A DNA stretch of 34,464 nt from Candidatus Fermentithermobacillaceae bacterium (GCA_012842425.1 DUSU01000039.1:1-34464); one strand, 5' to 3'; positions 8,494 through 18,270 are shown, counted from the first letter of the stretch. The notes: generated from the letters alone by a model not told the origin. Numbers and translations are program-made.

Positions 8494-9049
8494 CGATAAG
8501 CACTACCTTGCCGTCCACCGAGTCGGGAACGAGCACCATTCCGGGTCTCATGGCGTCGACGAAGACATCTTGGTCATCTGATTGTCCGTATCTCCTCACC
8601 AAACGCTTGGAGCCTTTCACGCTTACCCAGACTAGGTCGCCCTGAAAAAAAGGGGCGTGGGGGTCCACAACCAGCACATCGCCGCGGGATACCAGCGGCG
8701 GGAAATCGGACTTTGTAAGGAGCACCCCGTAGCTGTGGGGCCCTGCCTGTTTGCGGATGTGTTCCCAGAGGCCTGTGGGAAGGGCACGTGTGTCCTCCTC
8801 GGGGTATAGCCTAAACGGCGGCTCGCCGGCCTCTCTTACATATCCGGCCTGCGGTGGCTCAACTTGAGGCTGCGGAGGGGTTCTCTTAAGAACGGCAAGT
8901 TTGAAATCTTTAAGTCCGCGGAAGCCTGCTTTCCCCAGCCAGTAATAGACTGATTTCTCTTCTGCGTATCCGAGCTCCGTGGCTATGTCCTTGGCCGTGG
9001 CGTTCGGATTCCTCATAACGATATGTACCATGTCGTCTATAATGGACAA
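8480..9049 (-). CDS. HTH protein with C-terminal S24/LexA-like domain, probably catalytically inactive
   Basis: N-terminal HTH-like NATAKDIATELGYAEEKSVYYWLGKAGF; C-terminal PPLVSRGDVLVVDPHAPFFQGDLVWVSVKGSKRLVRRYG resembles the S24 fold but lacks the Ser of GDSMxP. Confidence 0.6.
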   Translation of the reverse strand: MSIIDDMVHIVMRNPNATAKDIATELGYAEEKSVYYWLGKAGFRGLKDFKLAVLKRTPPQPQVEPPQAGYVREAGEPPFRLYPEEDTRALPTGLWEHIRKQAGPHSYGVLLTKSDFPPLVSRGDVLVVDPHAPFFQGDLVWVSVKGSKRLVRRYGQSDDQDVFVDAMRPGMVLVPDSVDGKVVLIVKSP

Positions 9050-9171
9050 ACAGCGTTCACTCCTAGGGAAAGTGGCAGCGCGGGTAGAAAGTTATACCTT
9101 ATGTGGAAGATCCCTTTACAGGGGTCGTATACACTTGCATACATGACTTATGTACAGGAGGCACCCTGCTC

Positions 9172-12100
9172 GTGCTAAAGAAGCTCACACTGCACGGCTT
9201 CAAATCTTTCTGCGACAGGACCGAAATAACTCTCGGAAAAGGAGCCACGGCCATCGTGGGGCCCAACGGCTGCGGGAAGTCCAACCTGGCCGACGCCCTG
9301 AGGTGGGTTCTCGGCGAGCAGAACCCGCGGGTTCTGAGGTCATCAAAGCAGCAGGACTTCATTTTCTCGGGTACTGAGACAAGGAAGGCCATGGGTTCGT
9401 GCGAAGTCAGGCTCCTTTTTGACGGGATCACGGAAGATACGGAGACCGAAATCGTTAGGCGCCTCAACCGGGACGGGACGGGTGAGTACAGGCTGAACGG
9501 CAAGGCCTGCCGCTGGAAAGACATTGTAGAGACTCTGGCCGGGACGGGGCTCTCCCACACCGGATACGTGGTCATCGGCCAAGGCACCATACACGAACTC
9601 GCTTCCGGGCGTCCCGAGGACCGGCGCCTATGGATTGAGGAGGCGTCAGGGGTTGCGCGTGTCAGGCTGGACAAGAGAGACATGGAGTCGCGCCTTACAC
9701 ATGCGGCGGCAGAGCTCCAACGGCTTGACGACCTCACTGTAGAACTTGTCTCGCGAAAAGAGAAACTGGCCGTAGACTGCGAGGCGACCTCGAAGTACCG
9801 GGAGCTCACTTCTGAGAAGCGCGAAGTGGAGCTGGCCATGTGGCTCTCCCAGGCAGAAGAGGAAGGGCGAAAGGTCTCGGCGCTCACAAAGAGGCTTGAG
9901 AGGCTCAAGTCCGATCGCGAGCACATGGAGCTTTCCGGACCCCGGCTTAAGGAACGGGAAGCGTCTCTCTTGGAGAAGAAGCCCGCGCTGGACGAAGCCA
10001 TCTCCGAAGTCCAGAAACTCAGGGAAGAGTCGGCCGCAGCCCTGCTGGCCCTCGAGAAGGAGCGGGACGGCGCCAGGGGCCAGGCGATGGCGCTCATGAG
10101 GGAGATCGAGAACCGCTCCGCCAGAAGGGAAGCCCTAAAGAAGGACCTGGATAAGCTGGCGGCCGAAGAGGCGTCTCTCGTGTCCCGGAGGGAGGTCCTG
10201 GCGCAGCGTCTCCAGGAAGCGGCGCAGAAACTCGAGGAAGCCGAGGCCGAACGGGCGAAGCACGAGGACCTTCGCCGGGAATACAGCGAAAGGGCCATTT
10301 CCCTCCGTACCGAGGTCGTGCAGCTCACCGGCGACCTTGCCAAGCTACAGAGGTCCGGCGATGAGCTCCGGAGGAAGCTCGACGAAAACCGGCGGAGGGC
10401 GAGAGAGCTCGCGTCTTTCTTGACCAGTTCCAAGGCGAGGGCCGAATCGGAAGCGGCGCTTGTGACCGAACTGGAAGCGCGACTTAAGGAGCAGTCCGCG
10501 AAGCGCTCCGAGCATGAGCGGCGGATCGCTGAGCTTGACTCCGGGATCGCTTCGGCCAGAGCTGCTCTTGACAAGGAACTGGCCGCTGAGAAGAACCTGG
10601 GCGCCCGGCTCTCCGCGGTGAGAGCAAGGAAGAAAGTACTGGAAGACCTAGAGAAGGCGTTTGAGGGTTACGGCAAGGGGCCCCGCTCCGTACTTGAGGC
10701 CGCGTCGCAGGGAAGGCTCAAAGGAGTCGTGGGTTCGGTGAGCCAGCTCGTCTCGTGCGAGGCCAAGTACATATCCGCCCTGTCGGCTGCCATCGGGGGA
10801 GCCGCCGAGAATATCGTCGTCGAGGACGAAGAGGCTGCCAAGGCAGCAATCGCGATGCTCAAGAAAACAAACGGGGGCAGGGCTACCTTCCTTCCTATAA
10901 GCCTCATGAGGCCGAGGGAGATGCCTCCCAGGGCCCAAGAAGCCCTTTCCAGGATGAAACGCGTTCGCCCTCTTCTTTCGGTGCTCGCCTATCCCGAAAA
11001 CGTGGAAGCAGCTGTCAGATACCTGTGCGGGCGCATTGTGCTTGCGGATGACCTGGATACCGCCCTCGCCTTCATGAGGGCGTCCGGATGGACGACCCGT
11101 GCCGTCACCCTTTCCGGCGAAAGCATCGAACCCGGTGGGGCCATGACGGGAGGCGAGGCGCCCAGGAGCGAGGCGCTCTTCAGGAGGAAACAGGACCTTT
11201 TGGACCTCACGTCCGAAGAGACGAGGCTGGCCGGAGAGATGGACCGTGTGCTCGGCCGGCGGAAGGCCGTGGAGAAAGAGGTTAGCAGCCTTTCCGGGGA
11301 GCGCGAACGGTGCGTGTCTCTCCTCGGGAAGGTTGCCGCACAGGTCTCAAGGCTTGAGGAACAGCTCAAGAGGGCTCAGGCTTCGCTGAGCTCGCTTCGC
11401 GCCGAGATTGAGAGGCGAGAGCCGGAGAAGGCTTCCCTCGAGGCAGAGGAAAGAGAGGTCCTCGCGGAACTCGGCGCCATAAGCGAGCGCTTGAGCCAAG
11501 TCTCCCGGGTTATGGAGACGAAGCAAAGTGAACTTGAGAAGCTCGACGCTCACCTGAAAGAGGTATCGCTCTCAGACCGGAAGTCATCCGACGAGATACA
11601 GAGGCTCAGGGCAGAGAAAGAAGTCCTGGAACGGGACCTGTCTTCGGTCCTAAGGCGCCTTGATGGAATAGTTGGGGAGAAATCGTCCCACGAGAAGTCC
11701 CTTGTCGAAGAAGAGAACGAGATAAAGAAGCAGAGCCGGAGCCTTGATGAAATGAAGAGCCTTACAGAGTCGCTGGGTGAGCGAATATCGGACTTGGAGG
11801 AGGAGTCAAGGCGTCTTGCGAGGCTCTTCGAGGAGAAGTCCGCTGAGAGGGAAGCGCTCCTTGCGGCCATCTCTGAGTGCCAGGCCGAGATCGCGAGGAT
11901 AGAACGGGATTCGGAGACCTTGCTTACCAGGATTGAGGAAACCGCTGCCGAGATAGAGGTCCAGCAGCGGGCGCTACTCGATACCAAGGAGCTCATCGCA
12001 TCCGAGTTCGGCGTCCAAGACTTAAGCGCGGTGACGTTTGAGAGGCTGACGAGGGCCCAGGCCCTCGGGAAGCTCGAGGAGCTGGACGAAGCCTTGAGAG

Positions 12101-12723
12101 CTTTGGGCAGCGTCAACCTGAAGGCCGAGGAAGAGCTGAAGGAGCTTTCGGACAGGCTCGAGATTATCGCAGCCGAGAGGGCAGACGTAGAAGAAGCCAT
12201 CAAGGAGATCCACAGGGCGAGAGAAGTAGTGGAAAAGGAGATCGAGAGGCGTTTCCTGGAGACCTTCGCCTTGGTGCGCGACAGCTTCCGGGAGATATTC
12301 AGGGAGCTTTTCGGAGGAGGGAGTGGCGACCTCCACCTCATCGAAGAGACTCTGGGCGTGGAAGTCACCGCCGAGCCTCCGGGCAGGAGACAGAAGCACC
12401 TGAACCTCCTATCCGGTGGCGAAAGGTCCCTATGTGGTATCGCTCTCATTTTCGCTATACTGTCTGTAAAGCCGTCGCCTCTCATTGTGCTTGACGAGGT
12501 AGACACGGCTTTGGACGAGGTAAACGTCGTGAGATTCGGCGAGTTCTTGAGAAGGTATTCCCAGAACACTCAGTTCCTTGTCATAACGCACCAGAAAGCC
12601 ACCATGGAAGCAGCCGACCTCTTGTACGGGGTGACCATGCAGGAACCCGGGGTATCGAAGGTCTTCGGCATGCGCCTTAATGACGGTAATACGAGGCAGG
12701 GAGAGTTCAATGAGTCTTTTTGA
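9172..12723 (+). CDS. smc: Chromosome segregation protein SMC
   Basis: ORF 9103..12723, likely GTG start at 9172; LHGFKSFCDRTEI, VGPNGCGKSNLADALRWVLGEQ, long coiled coil with hinge, LNLLSGGERSLCGIALIFAI, LDEVDTALDEVNV. Confidence 0.97.
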   Translation: MLKKLTLHGFKSFCDRTEITLGKGATAIVGPNGCGKSNLADALRWVLGEQNPRVLRSSKQQDFIFSGTETRKAMGSCEVRLLFDGITEDTETEIVRRLNRDGTGEYRLNGKACRWKDIVETLAGTGLSHTGYVVIGQGTIHELASGRPEDRRLWIEEASGVARVRLDKRDMESRLTHAAAELQRLDDLTVELVSRKEKLAVDCEATSKYRELTSEKREVELAMWLSQAEEEGRKVSALTKRLERLKSDREHMELSGPRLKEREASLLEKKPALDEAISEVQKLREESAAALLALEKERDGARGQAMALMREIENRSARREALKKDLDKLAAEEASLVSRREVLAQRLQEAAQKLEEAEAERAKHEDLRREYSERAISLRTEVVQLTGDLAKLQRSGDELRRKLDENRRRARELASFLTSSKARAESEAALVTELEARLKEQSAKRSEHERRIAELDSGIASARAALDKELAAEKNLGARLSAVRARKKVLEDLEKAFEGYGKGPRSVLEAASQGRLKGVVGSVSQLVSCEAKYISALSAAIGGAAENIVVEDEEAAKAAIAMLKKTNGGRATFLPISLMRPREMPPRAQEALSRMKRVRPLLSVLAYPENVEAAVRYLCGRIVLADDLDTALAFMRASGWTTRAVTLSGESIEPGGAMTGGEAPRSEALFRRKQDLLDLTSEETRLAGEMDRVLGRRKAVEKEVSSLSGERERCVSLLGKVAAQVSRLEEQLKRAQASLSSLRAEIERREPEKASLEAEEREVLAELGAISERLSQVSRVMETKQSELEKLDAHLKEVSLSDRKSSDEIQRLRAEKEVLERDLSSVLRRLDGIVGEKSSHEKSLVEEENEIKKQSRSLDEMKSLTESLGERISDLEEESRRLARLFEEKSAEREALLAAISECQAEIARIERDSETLLTRIEETAAEIEVQQRALLDTKELIASEFGVQDLSAVTFERLTRAQALGKLEELDEALRALGSVNLKAEEELKELSDRLEIIAAERADVEEAIKEIHRAREVVEKEIERRFLETFALVRDSFREIFRELFGGGSGDLHLIEETLGVEVTAEPPGRRQKHLNLLSGGERSLCGIALIFAILSVKPSPLIVLDEVDTALDEVNVVRFGEFLRRYSQNTQFLVITHQKATMEAADLLYGVTMQEPGVSKVFGMRLNDGNTRQGEFNESF

Positions 12724-13627
12724 TAGGCTTCGCCAGGGGCTTAGGCGGACGTCGGCCAACCTGAGGGATGCCGTATCCGCAATCTTCACCGGGGGTCGAG
12801 TGACCGGCGAGTTCCTGGACGAACTTGAGGAAGTGCTGATCCAGTCCGACGTGGGCGTAAAGGCAGCGATGACGCTTAGGGACAGGATCCAAGAAGAGAA
12901 CAAGAAAAGGAACCTTAAAACCACCGAGGAGCTCTTCGGTGTGATGGAGGAGCTCGTCACCGAGATCCTGGAGGGCGTGGCCGAACCTCTTAAGACGGCG
13001 CCTTCAGGCCCCACGGTCTACGTCCTCGTGGGAGTAAACGGAGCAGGGAAGACCACGACCATCGGGAAACTGGCCGAGAGATGGCGGAGCCAAGGGAAGA
13101 GCGTCATCATGGCGGCGGCTGATACCTTTAGGGCGGCAGCCCAGGATCAGCTCGCGGTATGGGCGAAGAGGACGGGTTCCGCCCTCATAGCGCACCAGCC
13201 GGGTTCCGATCCGGGGGCGGTTGCTTTCGATGCCATTAGGGCCGCGCTCGCCAGGAACACGGACCTTGTGCTTGTTGACACTGCGGGAAGGCTCCACACC
13301 AAAGGAAACCTGATGGAGGAGCTCAGAAAGATCGTCCGGGTGATCGGAAGGGAGCTTCCCGGCGCGCCCCACGAAGTCATCCTCGTCATAGACGGGACCA
13401 CCGGTCAGAACGGTCTAAACCAAGCCAAGGTGTTTGCCGAGGCCGCGGGAGTAACGGGCGTGTGCATAACCAAACTCGACGGGTCATCCAAGGGTGGCAT
13501 CGCCGTTGCGATAGCAGATGAGCTGCGCCTGCCCATAAAGCTGATCGGAGTGGGAGAGTCTTTGGACGATCTCCGGGATTTCGAGGCGGGACCTTTCGCC
13601 AAGGCCTTGTTCGCCAAGCCTGAATAG
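12710..13627 (+). CDS. ftsY: Signal recognition particle receptor FtsY
   Basis: ATG at 12710; GVNGAGKTTTIGKLA, DTFRAAAQDQL, DTAGRLH, ITKLDGSSKGG; overlaps the smc 3' end. Confidence 0.96.
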   Translation: MSLFDRLRQGLRRTSANLRDAVSAIFTGGRVTGEFLDELEEVLIQSDVGVKAAMTLRDRIQEENKKRNLKTTEELFGVMEELVTEILEGVAEPLKTAPSGPTVYVLVGVNGAGKTTTIGKLAERWRSQGKSVIMAAADTFRAAAQDQLAVWAKRTGSALIAHQPGSDPGAVAFDAIRAALARNTDLVLVDTAGRLHTKGNLMEELRKIVRVIGRELPGAPHEVILVIDGTTGQNGLNQAKVFAEAAGVTGVCITKLDGSSKGGIAVAIADELRLPIKLIGVGESLDDLRDFEAGPFAKALFAKPE

Positions 13628-13640
13628 GGAGATGTGAGCC

Positions 13641-14555
13641 GTGGAAGGCCCGAGCGGCACTATCTTCAACATACAGAGGTTTTCCCTGCACGACGGTCCG
13701 GGTCTTAGAACCACTGTGTTCCTGAAGGGGTGTCCGCTCAGGTGTCCCTGGTGTCACAACCCCGAGAGCCAGAGTCCCGTACCCGAGGTCATGTACTGGA
13801 AGACAAGGTGCGTGGGTTGCGGCGCATGCGTTGCTGCCTGCCCTGAGGGCGTCCTGAGGCTCGAAGGCGGGCAGGTCGTCTTGACCGGCGAACGGTGCGC
13901 GGCTTGCGAAGAGTGCGTTAGTAGGTGCCCCGCGGGAGCGAGGGGCGTTTCCGGCAAAAAAGCCACTCCGGGGGAAGTCCTTTCGGAGGTCCTCAAGGAC
14001 ACCGTGTTTTTTGACCAGTCGGGCGGTGGAGTCACCTTCTCGGGCGGCGAGCCCCTATTCCAACCGGAGTTCTTGGAGGCTTCCCTCAGGCTTTGCAAGG
14101 AAGCCGGGCTCATGACCGCAGTCGACACCAGCGGGTTCGCACCCTGGGAGGCAATCGAAAGGCTCCTTCCTTTCACTGACCTCTTCCTCTATGACGTAAA
14201 GCACATGGATGATGCGGTACACCGCGAACTAATCGGCGTATCCAACAAGCTTATCCTGGAGAACCTTTGTCGCCTCGGCGGGACAGGAAAGGAAGTCTTG
14301 GCAAGGTTGCCGCTCATCCCTGGCGTAAATGACCAAAGGGACAACATAGAGAAGACTGGGGAGTTTCTTTCGTCTGTAGGAGTCTCGCGGATAACGGTGC
14401 TTCCCTATCACGACATGGGGAAAGAAAAGTATGAGCGTTTGGGAAGGGATTACGCGCTGACGGAACTCTTGGAGCCACCGGACGAAGACATCGAGAGGGT
14501 AGTCAATGCGCTTAAGGGTCTTGGATTGCGGGTTGAAGTGAGCGGGCGGTCATAG
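13641..14555 (+). CDS. Glycyl-radical enzyme activating protein (radical SAM), HypE-like
   Basis: FLKGCPLRCPWCHNPES (CxxxCxxC) plus two ferredoxin-like Cys clusters (CVGCGACVAACPEG, CAACEECVSRCPAG); FSGGEPLFQPEF; directly upstream of the glycyl-radical enzyme. Confidence 0.93.
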   Translation: MEGPSGTIFNIQRFSLHDGPGLRTTVFLKGCPLRCPWCHNPESQSPVPEVMYWKTRCVGCGACVAACPEGVLRLEGGQVVLTGERCAACEECVSRCPAGARGVSGKKATPGEVLSEVLKDTVFFDQSGGGVTFSGGEPLFQPEFLEASLRLCKEAGLMTAVDTSGFAPWEAIERLLPFTDLFLYDVKHMDDAVHRELIGVSNKLILENLCRLGGTGKEVLARLPLIPGVNDQRDNIEKTGEFLSSVGVSRITVLPYHDMGKEKYERLGRDYALTELLEPPDEDIERVVNALKGLGLRVEVSGRS

Positions 14556-14583
14556 GTTGTTATAAGTACCGGAGGGATGAGCC

Positions 14584-16944
14584 GTGAGAGAGAGAGTTCA
14601 GAGACTGCGTGAGAGAAGCCTTAGCGCCGTGCCGGAGCTTTCCATTGAGCGCGCCCTCATAGTCACCGACGTGTACAAGGAATACCAGGGCAAAGTATCG
14701 ACTCCCGTCCTGAGAGCCCTCACGTTCAAAGCATTGATGGAAAAGAAGGCAGTTTATATAGGAGAAGATGAACTTATCGTCGGAGAGCGTGGAGAACGCC
14801 CGAAGAGGACTCCTACATATCCGGAGCTTTGCTGCCACACGCTCGACGATTTCCAAATCATCAACGATAGGGAAAAGACCTTCTTCCGGGTAGATCCCGA
14901 AGCCCGAAAGGCTCAGGCCGAGATAATCATTCCTTACTGGGAAAAGAGGTCTATGAGGCACAAACTCTTCTCCCAGATGTCCCAAGAGTGGATAGACTGT
15001 TACGAAGCAGGCATTTTCACCGAGTTCATGGAGCAGCGCGCTCCCGGACACACGGTCCTCGACGGGAAGATCTACGAGAAGGGCTTCCTCGATTTCAAGG
15101 AAGACATCCGTCGGGCCATAGGGGCGCTTGACTTCGCGAATGACCCGCGCGCGTACGAAAAGCGTGAAGAGCTCAGGGCCATGGACATCTGCTGCGATGC
15201 CATCATCACCTATGCGTGGCGCCACGCCGAGCTGGCGAGGAAGATGGCAGAGGAGTGCCACGATCCGGTGAGGAAGGAAGAACTCCTCAAGATTGCCGAG
15301 ATATCGTCTCACGTGCCTGCCCGTCCTCCCAGGACCTTCTGGGAGGCGCTCCAGATGTACTGGTACGTCCACATATGCGTCATAACCGAGCTCAACACGT
15401 GGGATTCCTTTAACCCCGGAAGGCTCGACCAGCACCTGTATCCCTTCTACAAGAAGGAACTCGAGGAAGGTACCCTCACCCGCGAGGACGCCAGGGAGCT
15501 CCTGCAGTGCTTCTGGGTTAAGTTCAACAACCAGCCGGCACCGCCCAAAGTAGGCATCACGCTGGCTGAGAGCGGCACGTATACCGATTTTGCCAATATC
15601 AACGTGGGCGGTCTAAAGGTGGACGGATCGTGCGGAGTCAATGACGTCTCCTACTTGCTCCTGGAAGTCATCGACGAGATGCGGCTACTCCAACCTTCTT
15701 CCAATATCCAGCTTAGCGCCAAGAACCCTGACCACTTCTTGCGCAAAGCCTGCGAGGTCATCAGGAAGGGCTGGGGACAGCCTTCTGTGTTTAACGCCGA
15801 TGTGGTAGTGCAGGAGATGCTCCGAGCGGGCAAGACCGTCGAAGATGCGCGGCAAGGAGGCACGTCCGGTTGCGTGGAAACCGGGGCCTTTGGCAAGGAG
15901 AGCTACATCCTCACCGGGTACCTAAACCTTCCCAAGATACTGGAGATCACCCTCCACAACGGAGTTGACCCCCGTACGGGCAAGGAGATAGGGAAGAAAA
16001 CCGGCGAGCCGTCTTCGTGGGCTACTTTCGAGGACCTCCTTAGGGCCTACGAGGAGCAGCTCCGGTACTTCATAGACGTTAAGATCAAAGGCAACAACAT
16101 AATCGAGTACCTCTACGCCGAGAACATGCCCTGCCCGTTCCTGTCGACCATAATCAGCGACTGCATTGAGAACGGCACCGACTACAATGCGGGCGGAGCC
16201 AGATACCACACCAGGTACATCCAAGGTGTGGGGATAGCGTCGATCACCGACAGCCTCGCCGCGATCAAGGACCTCGTGTTTGAGAGGCAGCTCCTAACGG
16301 CCGACGAGCTGGTGGGGGTGCTTGAGAGGAACTTCGAGGACGCTCCCTCTCTCAGGGAGATCGCGGTCTCCCAGTGTCCCAAGTACGGAAACGACGACGA
16401 CCGGGCCGACGAGATCATGACACGGGTGTTCCACATGTTCTTCCGGCTTGTGGACGGGCGGAAGAGCCCGACCGGCGGCACTTACCATATCGACATGCTT
16501 CCTACCACGTGCCACGTATACTTCGGGTCCGTCACGGGCGCAACCCCCGACGGCAGGCTCGCGGGCGAGCCGCTCTCAGAGGGCATCTCCCCGGTGCAGG
16601 GGCGGGATAAGTACGGGCCAACTGCCGTCTTGAAGTCGGCTTCAAAGATGGATCACGTGAAGACGGGAGGTACGCTCCTAAACCAGAAGTTCTCGCCCGA
16701 GGTCTTAGAGGGAGAAGAGGGGCTCAGGGCTCTCATGAACCTCATACGGGCTTACTTCAAGCTCGGCGGCCATCACATACAGTTCAACGTGATAAACGCC
16801 CAGACGCTCCGCGACGCTCAGGCAAATCCCGATAGGTACAGAGACCTTATCGTCAGGGTAGCGGGGTACAGCGATTACTTCTGCGACCTGAGCCGCGCCT
16901 TGCAGGATGAGATAATCGCGAGGACGGAGCACAAATCATTCTGA
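14584..16944 (+). CDS. hypD: Glycyl-radical enzyme, likely trans-4-hydroxy-L-proline dehydratase (HypD-like)
   Basis: C-terminal glycyl-radical motif VRVAGYSDYF; thiyl site GGTSGCVETGAFGKESYILTGYLN; GIFTEFMEQRAPGHTV, ITELNTWDSFNPGRLDQHL, ESGTYTDFANIN, DMLPTTCH as recalled for C. difficile HypD. Confidence 0.82.
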   Translation: MRERVQRLRERSLSAVPELSIERALIVTDVYKEYQGKVSTPVLRALTFKALMEKKAVYIGEDELIVGERGERPKRTPTYPELCCHTLDDFQIINDREKTFFRVDPEARKAQAEIIIPYWEKRSMRHKLFSQMSQEWIDCYEAGIFTEFMEQRAPGHTVLDGKIYEKGFLDFKEDIRRAIGALDFANDPRAYEKREELRAMDICCDAIITYAWRHAELARKMAEECHDPVRKEELLKIAEISSHVPARPPRTFWEALQMYWYVHICVITELNTWDSFNPGRLDQHLYPFYKKELEEGTLTREDARELLQCFWVKFNNQPAPPKVGITLAESGTYTDFANINVGGLKVDGSCGVNDVSYLLLEVIDEMRLLQPSSNIQLSAKNPDHFLRKACEVIRKGWGQPSVFNADVVVQEMLRAGKTVEDARQGGTSGCVETGAFGKESYILTGYLNLPKILEITLHNGVDPRTGKEIGKKTGEPSSWATFEDLLRAYEEQLRYFIDVKIKGNNIIEYLYAENMPCPFLSTIISDCIENGTDYNAGGARYHTRYIQGVGIASITDSLAAIKDLVFERQLLTADELVGVLERNFEDAPSLREIAVSQCPKYGNDDDRADEIMTRVFHMFFRLVDGRKSPTGGTYHIDMLPTTCHVYFGSVTGATPDGRLAGEPLSEGISPVQGRDKYGPTAVLKSASKMDHVKTGGTLLNQKFSPEVLEGEEGLRALMNLIRAYFKLGGHHIQFNVINAQTLRDAQANPDRYRDLIVRVAGYSDYFCDLSRALQDEIIARTEHKSF

Positions 16945-17000
16945 CACAAGTTCTGAGTAAGGCCGGCATGAAGGGCGTCATTAAGTTCTCACGCGCGTTC

Positions 17001-17030
17001 AGGCTCCGGTAAGCTCCGGAGCCTTGCTTT
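17001..17030 (+). terminator. Terminator after the hypD-like gene
   Basis: GGCTCCGG (17002-17009)-TAAGCT-CCGGAGCC (17016-17023)-TTGCTTT. Confidence 0.65.
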
Positions 17031-17034
17031 AGCC

Positions 17035-18225
17035 TTACCGAAGTATTTGCTCGTACACCTCGGCGACCCTGTGGGCGGTGGCCTCAGCCGAGTGCTCTTC
17101 TCGGACGAGTTCCAGGCCAAATGCCTTAATCTCGTCTAGCCGGGGATGGGACAGGGCCTCTTCGATTTCTGCCGCGAGGACTTTCGGTTCTACCGGTTTC
17201 GGGGCGCCTCTGGATATGAAGTTCCGCTTTTCCAGTTCTTCCGCGTTCTCGGGTTGGACGAGGCCGAAGTCGCCTTCCGGTCCTGCCACTATGCAGGGCT
17301 TTCCGCAAGCCATGGCCTCAAGGACCACCCTTGACATCCCGACGATCAAATCGGCGGCTTGGTAGAGCCGGGCCATGTCGCTCACGAAACCCAGGCACTT
17401 CACAAACTCCCTGCCGAAGCGCTCATTGGCCTCTTGAGCGGCCTTCTGGACTTTTCCCAGAGAGTCGCCGTCCCCGGCTATCAAAAGGCGCAGGCCGGGA
17501 TGGGCCTCCGCCAGGATACAAGCGGCCTCGACGGTAAGGCATGCCGTGGTGCTCAAGTCGGGGTTCATCCGCGAGGCGTAGACAAGGACAGGTCCCTCCC
17601 CTGCGTCGGTGAAAAAATCCTTCCTGAGGCTTAGGGACTCTTCGCGGGAGACGGGCCGGAACTCCGAACAATCGATCCCGTTGGGGATGACGGTTATCTT
17701 TTCCGGGGAGAAACCGAACTCTTTCACAATGTAATCCTTGATCACGTCGCTTACGGCGATGGTCCAGTCGCCCGGGCGCGAGACCAGGTTCCAGGGAAAG
17801 CCCGAGACGAAGGTCCAATGGTATGTCGTCACGAGGGGCACGTTAAGCTTTTTCGCCACGTAGGTGCCTATCCAGGCGGGGATCCTGGCGTGGGCGTGGA
17901 TGAGATCAACGTTTCGCGTCTTCACGATGTGGGTGAGAGACCGGTATGCCCGGAGCATTTTGAGTGGATCTCGCGAGCCAAGCGGGACGTGGAAGTGCTC
18001 GATCCCGGAATCCGTGATGTCTCTAACCCTCCTGCCGCCGCCTGATGCTACGAGGACCTTCCAGCCCATCTCCTTCAAGGACCTGGAGAGGCTCACTATG
18101 TGAGTCTCGGCGCCTCCGATATCCAGACCCATGGCCAGCTCAAGCACAACTCTCTCTCTATGTTCCCGCGACGTCTCTTCGGTCTTGCCCACACTGTTCC
18201 TCCTTCCGCCAATGAGCCCGGACAC
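17035..18225 (-). CDS. Glycosyltransferase family 4 (group 1) protein
   Basis: LELAMGLDIGGAETHIVSLSRSL, HAHARIPAWIG, VIPNGIDCSEFRPV, LLIAGDGDS, EAMACGKPCIV. Confidence 0.88.
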   Translation of the reverse strand: MSGLIGGRRNSVGKTEETSREHRERVVLELAMGLDIGGAETHIVSLSRSLKEMGWKVLVASGGGRRVRDITDSGIEHFHVPLGSRDPLKMLRAYRSLTHIVKTRNVDLIHAHARIPAWIGTYVAKKLNVPLVTTYHWTFVSGFPWNLVSRPGDWTIAVSDVIKDYIVKEFGFSPEKITVIPNGIDCSEFRPVSREESLSLRKDFFTDAGEGPVLVYASRMNPDLSTTACLTVEAACILAEAHPGLRLLIAGDGDSLGKVQKAAQEANERFGREFVKCLGFVSDMARLYQAADLIVGMSRVVLEAMACGKPCIVAGPEGDFGLVQPENAEELEKRNFISRGAPKPVEPKVLAAEIEEALSHPRLDEIKAFGLELVREEHSAEATAHRVAEVYEQILR

Positions 18226-18270
18226 TGGGGGATATTCCCCTCAGCATGTACGTTTCCCTGCAAACATGTC

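Noticed and set aside
8480-9049. Prophage repressor / phage remnant
   Set aside because: No integrase, structural or lysis genes nearby; neighbours are core genes.
9099-10574. 491-aa minus-strand ORF antisense to smc
   Set aside because: Ser/Arg-rich low-complexity translation, the antisense shadow of a GC-rich coiled-coil gene; no recognisable domain. The same applies to 11550..12569 (-).
13641-16944. Pyruvate formate-lyase or choline TMA-lyase
   Set aside because: PFL has adjacent CC in its active site, and CutC carries different residues around GCVE; GCVETGxFGKE with TEFMEQRAPGHTV points to the HypD group instead.
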